Source: RGEC01 sp044371405 (GTDB taxonomy: Bacteria; Bacteroidota; Bacteroidia; NS11-12g; UBA955). From it: a DNA stretch of 5,667 bases. Under the pieces are notes generated by a model, which ran no database searches, was not told the origin of the DNA, and was given only the letters and a program-made list of their open reading frames with translations. The position numbers and the translations under genes were made by a program. The stretch lies in contig JBILTS010000135.1 in NCBI GenBank assembly GCA_044371405.1, forward strand, positions 1-5,667, given 5' to 3'. Positions within the stretch are counted from its first letter, which is position 1. Every line of letters begins with the position of its first letter. This document shows, one piece after another, positions 1 to 4,719 of the stretch.

Positions 1-1512
1 TTCGCAAAGGGCATCTTCCGTCCAGGGATCCAATATGCTTACTTGTCCCAGGTCAATGTTGTGCTCTTCCATTACTTGTCGAATCTGGTGAGGCCGCCCA
101 AGCAACACGGGGGTTGCAATGCCTTCATTAAGACAAGTTTGCGCTGCCCTCAGTATTTTCACATCCTCCGCTTCAGAAAATACTACACGCTTAGGTTTCT
201 TTCGGGCACGTTGCACCAATCTGTTTACAAAATCATTATCAATACCAAGACGTTTGCGCAATATGGCTCTGTAACCATCCCAGTCTGTGATTGGGTTACG
301 TGCCACACCGCTATCCATGGCCGCTTTGGCAACTGCAGGTGCTACTGTGGTTAATAACCTGGGATCCATGGGCTTTGGAATAATGTAGTTCCGTCCAAAG
401 TCAAGATCATAATCATTGTAGGCCATCATTACCACTTCGGGAACAGGCTCCAGCGCCAAGTTGGCAATGGCACGAACTGCTGCAAGTTTCATTTCCTCAT
501 TGATGGCTGTGGCACGAACATCGAGTGCTCCACGAAAAATAAATGGAAACCCAAGTACATTGTTTACCTGATTGGGATAATCGCTGCGTCCTGTAGCCAC
601 CAAAATATCGGGACGGGTAGCCACTGCCAGTTGATAATCAATTTCAGGATCCGGATTTGCCATCGCAAATACAATGGGGTTTTCAGCCATGCTTTGTATC
701 ATTTCCGGCGACAGAATATTACCTTTAGACAACCCTACAAACACATCGGCACCTTGCATGGCTTCTTCAAGGGTTCTTGCAACAGATTCAGACACAAACT
801 GACTTTTATACTTATCCAAATCTGTTCTTCCTGCATGAATAACCCCTTTACTATCAAGCATGATAAGATTTGCTGGGTTCACTCCCAGACTTACGAAAAG
901 TTTAGAACAGGCGATTGCACTGGCTCCTGCCCCATTCACCACCATTTTTATCTGCCCTATTTCCTTGTTCACAATTCGCAGTGCATTGAGCAATGCCGCT
1001 CCACTGATGATGGCGGTGCCATGCTGATCGTCATGCATAATGGGTATCTGAAGTTCAGCTTTCAGTCTTTCCTCGATTTCAAAACTCTCAGGTGCTTTTA
1101 TATCCTCCAGATTTACGCCGCCAAATGTGGGCTCCATGGCTTTTACTGTCCGCACAAATTCATCTACATCTTTACAATTAAGTTCTATATCGAATACATC
1201 GATATCTGCAAATATTTTAAACAGCACCCCTTTGCCCTCCATGACCGGTTTTGATGCTTCGGGACCAATGTCTCCTAAACCCAGCACTGCTGTGCCGTTG
1301 CTTATTACTGCCACAAGGTTTCCTTTTGCTGTATACTTGTATACATCCTCTTTGTTTTCAGCAATTTTCAGGCAGGGCTCTGCCACACCGGGGCTGTATG
1401 CAAGGGCAAGATCAAACTGTGTTTGTGTGGGTTTGGTTGTTACAACTTCTATTTTACCGGGCCTTCCGTCAGCATGATAGCCAAGCGCATCCAAAAACTT
1501 CTTATCCGCCAT
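1..1512 (-). CDS. maeB: NADP-dependent-type malic enzyme (MaeB family), C-terminus cut by window edge
   Basis: Oxidatively decarboxylates malate to pyruvate with reduction of NAD(P), in the cytoplasm. The 504 codons visible begin MADKKFLDALGYH and show the malic N-domain at about residues 15-155 (AYSPGVAEPC with catalytic Tyr39; Lys94 in EGKGVLFK; metal ligands Glu136 and Asp137 in NLED and Asp161/Asp162 in HDDQHGTA). A Rossmann domain follows (GAGASA, 194-199; Asp220 after the second strand; ANPDPEI near 285-291). From about residue 428 a phosphate-acetyltransferase-like domain begins (RARKKPKRVVFSEAED, LLGRPHQIR), which identifies the large multidomain MaeB form, usually about 750 residues; roughly a third is missing beyond position 1. 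In MaeB this extra domain is regarded as regulatory rather than catalytic. The start is secure: the frame upstream meets a TAA at 1537-1539 with no other start codon. It lies 33 bp after the small gene and has its own promoter-like element. NADP versus NAD preference cannot be settled from sequence. Confidence 0.96.
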   Translation of the reverse strand, partial: MADKKFLDALGYHADGRPGKIEVVTTKPTQTQFDLALAYSPGVAEPCLKIAENKEDVYKYTAKGNLVAVISNGTAVLGLGDIGPEASKPVMEGKGVLFKIFADIDVFDIELNCKDVDEFVRTVKAMEPTFGGVNLEDIKAPESFEIEERLKAELQIPIMHDDQHGTAIISGAALLNALRIVNKEIGQIKMVVNGAGASAIACSKLFVSLGVNPANLIMLDSKGVIHAGRTDLDKYKSQFVSESVARTLEEAMQGADVFVGLSKGNILSPEMIQSMAENPIVFAMANPDPEIDYQLAVATRPDILVATGRSDYPNQVNNVLGFPFIFRGALDVRATAINEEMKLAAVRAIANLALEPVPEVVMMAYNDYDLDFGRNYIIPKPMDPRLLTTVAPAVAKAAMDSGVARNPITDWDGYRAILRKRLGIDNDFVNRLVQRARKKPKRVVFSEAEDVKILRAAQTCLNEGIATPVLLGRPHQIRQVMEEHNIDLGQVSILDPWTEDALCE

Positions 1513-1522
1513 ATTCTGGCGG

Positions 1523-1530
1523 CAAAGATA
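1523..1530 (-). promoter_or_regulatory. Bacteroidota -7 promoter element of the malic enzyme gene
   Basis: On the minus strand this reads TATCTTTG, an exact match to the Bacteroidota -7 consensus TAnnTTTG. Only 10 nt separate it from the ATG of the malic enzyme, so transcription from it would give a leader of a few bases at most. No TTG stands at the ideal 19-bp distance upstream, so the -33 element is weak or absent. The element lies in the 33-bp gap after the preceding gene. The malic enzyme may therefore be transcribed on its own as well as by read-through. Confidence 0.55.
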
Positions 1531-1545
1531 AGGCCTTTAAAAACA

Positions 1546-1890
1546 TTAAAGATCCGGATTCAGACAGGACAGCTTTCTGGCCTCATCATTCTGGCTTTTA
1601 AGTGTCCAGTGTCGAGAGTGTTTTACAGGCAACCAGGTATTGATGGTGTATCTGAGCAGTTTTACATCACGCCCGTATCGATCCAGCATTTTATCGCACA
1701 ATTCCTTCACTGTGGCATATTCAGTTATAATTAATGCAGGATTCGAGATCATAGGCATATTTCTTCCTGCAGAGATCTTTCTCAATGACACCTTTAGGTA
1801 TGGAAACATCATATGAAATTGTTTTTCAAACTCACGGTCTGCCATGTATTCCGAATAATTTTTCGGTGAATGCTCGATTAAAGTATTCAT
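1546..1890 (-). CDS. Small conserved-looking protein of unknown function, downstream of the response regulator
   Basis: A 114-residue soluble protein, MNTLIEHSPKNYSEY..., with no signal peptide, membrane segment or cysteine cluster. I do not recognise a function. From memory, the pattern of FPYLKV (29-34), TVKELCDKM (60-68), an Arg-x-x-x-Asn-Thr-Trp-Leu stretch (80-87) and WTLKSQN (95-101) resembles short uncharacterised Bacteroidota proteins that end in a Trp-Thr-Leu-x-x-Gln-Asn motif; this needs a search. The composition is that of a normal folded protein, and the opposite strand shows only poorer overlapping frames. An alternative start is Met16 (MADREFEKQF). It follows the response regulator by 73 bp, and that gap holds a Crp/Fnr-type dyad centred 47 nt before its ATG. 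A 7-of-8 match to TAnnTTTG (TATTGTTG, 1896-1903 minus) stands 5 nt before the ATG. It may be a direct target of the regulator, or simply the third gene of its operon. Confidence 0.72.
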   Translation of the reverse strand: MNTLIEHSPKNYSEYMADREFEKQFHMMFPYLKVSLRKISAGRNMPMISNPALIITEYATVKELCDKMLDRYGRDVKLLRYTINTWLPVKHSRHWTLKSQNDEARKLSCLNPDL

Positions 1891-1931
1891 GAGGTCAACA
1901 ATATTAAGTATAGTTACGTCATATTGCGAAA

Positions 1932-1943
1932 TGATATTAATCA
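1932..1943. promoter_or_regulatory. Crp/Fnr-type dyad before the small gene
   Basis: TGATATTAATCA is a perfect inverted repeat TGAT-N4-ATCA. It matches the inner eight fixed bases of the Fnr/FixK consensus TTGAT-N4-ATCAA; the outermost bases (A and G) do not fit. It lies in the 73-bp gap between the receiver-Crp regulator gene and the 114-residue ORF, in a position suitable for regulating the latter. The regulator encoded next door has the recognition-helix Glu and Arg expected to read the TGA/TCA core. Short AT-rich palindromes arise by chance, so this is a candidate operator only. Confidence 0.45.
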
Positions 1944-1963
1944 GTCCGCAAATATGAGTAAGT

Positions 1964-3022
1964 TTAGTTTTTCATTCTGATTAATCCAGCCAAATCTTTG
2001 ATGATAATGTTACTTTGAACAATGTTAATGAGGCCTTCCTGCTTAAAGGCGCTTAATGTTCGTATCACCGTTTCTGTGGCCGTTCCCACATACGATGCGA
2101 GCTCCTGACGTGATATTTCAATCTCTTTCTTTCCATCGCTGAGTGAATAGGTTCTGTATACTTCAACCAATGCTTCAGCTACCCTTTTTCTCACTGAATC
2201 ATAAGCAAGCCGGAGTAATTTATCTTCTGCTTCTACCAATTGATTGGCCATAATTCTGATAAATTTGGCAGACGCTCCCTGATGTGTGCCCAGCAGCGAG
2301 AAAAAATCGGCTTTATTGAGTGCAAACAGTTTAACCGGTTCTATGGCAATGGCAGATTCGCTGTATTCTGCTTCTTCCAACATAGCAAGGTGGCCGAAAA
2401 TATCACCCTCACCATACAGACCGGTCATAAGCTCTTTCCCATCATTGCTAAGCAAAACAGTTTTTACCTTGCCGGATTCAATAAAATATACATACCTGGG
2501 CTGATTTCCTTCCCTGTAAACATATTCTCGCTTTTGAAAATCAAAAAATAAGCCTTCTCCGGCAGACTCTTTAAATGCTTCCAACGATCTAGGATCATTC
2601 ATCAGGGCCAAGAACCCATCTGCACTTGCGGGCCTGCCATCTTTATTGCGATTGTGTTTTTTTAGTCTGGCTTCTATCGCCCTGAGTAATTCGGCCTCCT
2701 CAAAGGGTTTGGTAATGAAATCATCGGCACCGAGTTCCATCCCTTTTCGGAAATTATCTCTGTCGGTTCGGGCCGTTAGTAAAATAACTGGAATTTCAGC
2801 AGTTTCAGGTGAACGTGCCAATAAATGAATCACGCCAAAGCCATCGAGCAAAGGCATGGCTATATCACATACGATGATGTCTGGTAATACCTTTTGGGCT
2901 ACCTCTACACCTTCCTTCCCATTTTCTGAGGTCAAAACTTCATAATCCGAAAGACTCAGGATTTCGGCTACATTTTCTCTAACGTCACGGTTGTCGTCAA
3001 TTAACAATACTTTTTTCTTCAT
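1964..3022 (-). CDS. Response regulator with receiver domain fused to a Crp/Fnr-type transcription factor
   Basis: Cytoplasmic transcription factor of 352 residues, controlled by phosphorylation from the adjacent kinase. Residues 4-122 form a receiver domain with every key residue: acidic pair Asp9/Asp10, phosphoacceptor Asp53 (VCDIAMP), Thr83 (LLTAR) and Lys105 (ITKPF). Residues about 150-275 form a cyclic-nucleotide-binding-type beta-roll (YREGNQPRYVYFIESGKV; GEGDIFGHLAMLEE) leading into a long dimer helix. Residues 300-335 form a Crp-type helix-turn-helix (SRQELASYVGTATETVIRTL). Glu317 and Arg321 align with the DNA-contacting Glu181/Arg185 of E. coli CRP. The only cysteine is Cys52 in the receiver, so there is no Fnr iron-sulfur cluster. 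The cAMP-contacting Glu and Arg of CRP are not conserved (GHLAML; YSESAIA). The start chosen is the ATG before KKKVLLIDD, the usual beginning of a receiver, preceded by AAAGAAAT. An in-frame ATG at 3076 would add 18 residues that do not look like receiver sequence. The gene overlaps the kinase end by 26 bp, so the two are co-translated. Confidence 0.94.
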   Translation of the reverse strand: MKKKVLLIDDNRDVRENVAEILSLSDYEVLTSENGKEGVEVAQKVLPDIIVCDIAMPLLDGFGVIHLLARSPETAEIPVILLTARTDRDNFRKGMELGADDFITKPFEEAELLRAIEARLKKHNRNKDGRPASADGFLALMNDPRSLEAFKESAGEGLFFDFQKREYVYREGNQPRYVYFIESGKVKTVLLSNDGKELMTGLYGEGDIFGHLAMLEEAEYSESAIAIEPVKLFALNKADFFSLLGTHQGASAKFIRIMANQLVEAEDKLLRLAYDSVRKRVAEALVEVYRTYSLSDGKKEIEISRQELASYVGTATETVIRTLSAFKQEGLINIVQSNIIIKDLAGLIRMKN

Positions 3023-4313
3023 ATTTCTTTGGTAATCTAATGGTTGCACATGTTCCGAAGTTAATCTCGCTTTCAAGTTCTAATTGTCCATTAAGATGCT
3101 CAAGAAACTGGCGTACTATAAAAAGTCCTAATCCATTGCCGTCTACGCCTGCGGCATTGGTAGCTCTGTAAAATCCCTGGCTAAGTTTATGTAATTCTTC
3201 CTTGGGTATGCCCCTGCCATTATCTTTTATGGATATGGCACAACTGGATTTTTCATCTATACATTCTATTACCACTTCCCCATTTCCATCAGAATATTTC
3301 ACAGCATTGCCAATAAGATTATTGATTATTTGTTTAAGCAATTCAATATTGGTTTCAATGCAAACTTTTTCCGGAACAAAAATTCGGATTGGGACTTCAT
3401 GATCACCATATTTTGCAAACTGCCAGCTTTTACCAATCTCGCTGAGAAAAGCAGACAACTCAACCTGTTTTATGGCTGGTCTGTGATGATTATTCAGTGT
3501 TGTATTTAAATGAAGCAGTTCCTCGGAAACTGAAACCAACTGTTTAACATTTTCCCTGGCCTTATTCAAATGCTTTACCTGCAGTTCGGTAAGCGCATTT
3601 TCATGAGTGCTGTATTTTTCAATTAAATGCAGCGATGAAAGTATAGATGTTAGCGGTGTACGATACTCATGAGAAATCAGGTAAGCAAATTTTGAGCATT
3701 TTTCATTGGCCTCAATTTCTTTTCTCAATGATTCTTTCAACTGGGCTTGAATATCTGAAAGGGTATCTATGGTTTCCTGTAAAATTTGTGTTCTTTCCCG
3801 CAATGCCCTCTCCGCCTGATTTTTCAATTGGCTGTTGGTTTCCTTAAGTTTAATAATTTCTGCGTTTCTGCGTTGTAAGGTTTTTGCCGTAATGAGTGGA
3901 GACTCTGCAGTAGCAATAAATAGCAAAGCATATACTGATTTGGATGAACTTATGCTGCTCATTCTGATATTGACAGAAAACGTATAATTTTCTTTGTTGA
4001 CACCCCTAATATTCTTCTCCTTTAATCTCAGAAGATCGGGGATTGTTACGATCAAATCCGGTTCATCATTTGCCTTTAGTAATGTGGACAATCTTAATTG
4101 CTCAAACTCTGCCATTGTATATCCAAACATTTCAGATGCAGTAAAATTAGAAATAACCACATTGCCATGGTAATCCATTAGCACAACTGCTTCGTTTGAT
4201 TGATGAAATACGGCATCCAGCATTTTATTCCATGCCTCTTCATCAGCAAATTGACTCCCTTGCTTTTTCATATTCATTTCAAAAACGATATCTGCTGCTT
4301 GTTTATTTCTCAT
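2997..4313 (-). CDS. Soluble PAS-domain sensor histidine kinase
   Basis: A 438-residue kinase expected to phosphorylate the receiver-Crp protein encoded immediately downstream. Domain order: PAS at about 28-138 (EAVVLMDYHGNVVISNFTASEMFGY, then NYTFSVNIRMS); a charged coiled coil at about 145-205; HisKA with phospho-acceptor His215 in YLISHEYRTPLTS; HATPase_c with N-box NNLIGNAVKY (331-340), G1 DNGRGIP (364-370), F-box FYRA and G2 GNGLGLFIV (392-400). His-Glu-x-x-Thr at 215-219 is the motif linked to phosphatase activity, so it may act in both directions. There is no signal peptide or membrane segment, so it should sense something in the cytoplasm. The PAS domain is FixL-like in outline, but its histidines (37 and 49) do not fall where the FixL haem ligand lies, so haem and O2 sensing are not supported. 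ATG at 4313 is the first start in frame; Met13 and Met15 are alternatives. Confidence 0.95.
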   Translation of the reverse strand: MRNKQAADIVFEMNMKKQGSQFADEEAWNKMLDAVFHQSNEAVVLMDYHGNVVISNFTASEMFGYTMAEFEQLRLSTLLKANDEPDLIVTIPDLLRLKEKNIRGVNKENYTFSVNIRMSSISSSKSVYALLFIATAESPLITAKTLQRRNAEIIKLKETNSQLKNQAERALRERTQILQETIDTLSDIQAQLKESLRKEIEANEKCSKFAYLISHEYRTPLTSILSSLHLIEKYSTHENALTELQVKHLNKARENVKQLVSVSEELLHLNTTLNNHHRPAIKQVELSAFLSEIGKSWQFAKYGDHEVPIRIFVPEKVCIETNIELLKQIINNLIGNAVKYSDGNGEVVIECIDEKSSCAISIKDNGRGIPKEELHKLSQGFYRATNAAGVDGNGLGLFIVRQFLEHLNGQLELESEINFGTCATIRLPKKYEEKSIVN

Positions 4314-4360
4314 GTTTTTGACGCTGAATTGTATTACCTAATTTTCTCGATTTGGTGCTT

Positions 4361-4368
4361 CAAAAGTA
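4361..4368 (-). promoter_or_regulatory. Bacteroidota -7 promoter element of the kinase-regulator operon
   Basis: On the minus strand this reads TACTTTTG, an exact TAnnTTTG match lying 47 nt before the kinase ATG. It would give a leader of about 40 nt. There is no TTG at the ideal 19-bp distance; the closest are CAA triplets on the plus strand at spacings of 14 and 24 bp. A poor -33 element is compatible with dependence on an activator, and the dyad at 4403-4416 would then be centred about 54 bp upstream of the predicted start. Confidence 0.5.
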
Positions 4369-4402
4369 TGTATGCCCACTTCCAAATATTGTCAATTAAA
4401 TT

Positions 4403-4416
4403 ATGACATTGGTCAT
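4403..4416. promoter_or_regulatory. Crp/Fnr-type 14-bp dyad upstream of the kinase gene
   Basis: ATGACATTGGTCAT is a perfect 5-N4-5 inverted repeat with the 14-bp geometry and TGA-N6-TCA core of Crp/Fnr-family operators. It is centred about 96 nt before the kinase start codon and upstream of the -7 element at 4361-4368. Extra GTCAA half-sites flank it on both sides (4391-4395, 21 bp before the right-hand half-site; 4427-4431, 15 bp after it). The simplest reading is autoregulation by the receiver-Crp protein of the same operon. A role in the divergent fumC gene is less likely, because the site is about 300 bp from that start. Confidence 0.5.
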
Positions 4417-4593
4417 TATTAATAAAGTCAATTTAGTTATTGTAGATTTAATTACAAATAATAATAGTAATAAAACACCATTTAACGAGTTTTGTTTTAA
4501 ACATTAACTTATTTTTTTCAAACAAATTGCTATACAAAACATTTGACCTTAAATTATAGATATATTTTTTTTTTCAACACTTGGGGTAATTTA

Positions 4594-4624
4594 AATGCCT
4601 AAATAAATGTATGGATTTAGCATT
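4594..4624. repeat. Imperfect inverted repeat in the fumC upstream region
   Basis: Arms AATGCCTAAAT (4594-4604) and ATTTAGCATT (4615-4624) pair over 10 bp with one bulged C, around a 10-nt loop. It lies about 96-126 nt before the fumC ATG and upstream of the predicted fumC -7 element. If that element is the only promoter, the repeat is not transcribed and would act as DNA. It is too AT-rich to be a convincing terminator, and the T run at 4565-4574 is on the wrong side for plus-strand termination. Confidence 0.35.
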
Positions 4625-4698
4625 GAAACAACATTGCCTTATATAATGTATATTTAGTTGTTTTCAGAAAAAAAAGAATGAACAAGAGAATCCGTGAT

Positions 4699-4706
4699 TA
4701 AATTTG
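4699..4706 (+). promoter_or_regulatory. Bacteroidota -7 promoter element of fumC
   Basis: TAAATTTG exactly matches TAnnTTTG and stands 13 nt before the fumC ATG, giving a predicted leader of less than about 10 nt. No TTG is found 19 bp upstream; the sequence there is an A-rich run (4668-4675). The element overlaps a perfect 10-bp palindrome, ATTTGCAAAT (4702-4711). Confidence 0.5.
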
Positions 4707-4719
4707 CAAATCAAAAAAC

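Larger units (their letters stand above)
4314..4719. other. AT-rich divergent intergenic region between the kinase gene and fumC
   Basis: This 406-bp non-coding stretch is clearly richer in A+T than the flanking genes, and I see no plausible ORF in it. It holds a -7 element for each direction (4361-4368 minus, 4699-4706 plus), a Crp/Fnr-type dyad (4403-4416), and single GTCAA half-sites at 4391-4395 and 4427-4431. There is a TTGTA-N8-TACAA dyad at 4440-4457, a run of ten T at 4565-4574, and an imperfect inverted repeat at 4594-4624. I found no tRNA, riboswitch or clear terminator. None would be needed for the flanking genes, since both are transcribed away from the region. Confidence 0.8.

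Noticed and set aside
631..1254. A 207-codon open frame on the plus strand.
   Set aside because: It lies antisense inside the malic enzyme gene, whose minus-strand translation matches the family throughout. The plus-strand product is rich in Cys, His and Phe and shows no domain.
1535..1551. Inverted repeat CTTTAA-N5-TTAAAG after the small gene, considered as a terminator.
   Set aside because: The stem is only 6 bp with one G-C pair and has no proper T tract. It overlaps the stop codon and would be too weak to terminate.
1127..1734. Overlapping plus-strand frames of 103-116 codons.
   Set aside because: They are shadows of the malic enzyme start and the 114-residue gene, with mutually overlapping frames and no recognisable motif.
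3023..3076. An upstream ATG extending the response regulator by 18 residues.
   Set aside because: The extension MKARLTSEHVQPLDYQRN is coded inside the kinase gene and is not receiver-like. MKKKVLLIDD is the normal domain start and is preceded by an A/G-rich stretch.
4678..4701. A tiny frame MNKRIRD before fumC, considered as a leader peptide.
   Set aside because: Eight codons including the stop, ending inside the predicted -7 element; no attenuator structure follows, and it is easily explained by chance.
4314..4719. Searched for CRISPR repeats, a tRNA, IS ends or attachment sites.
   Set aside because: There are no regularly spaced repeats, no cloverleaf and no transposase or terminal repeats. 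The region looks like an ordinary divergent promoter region.
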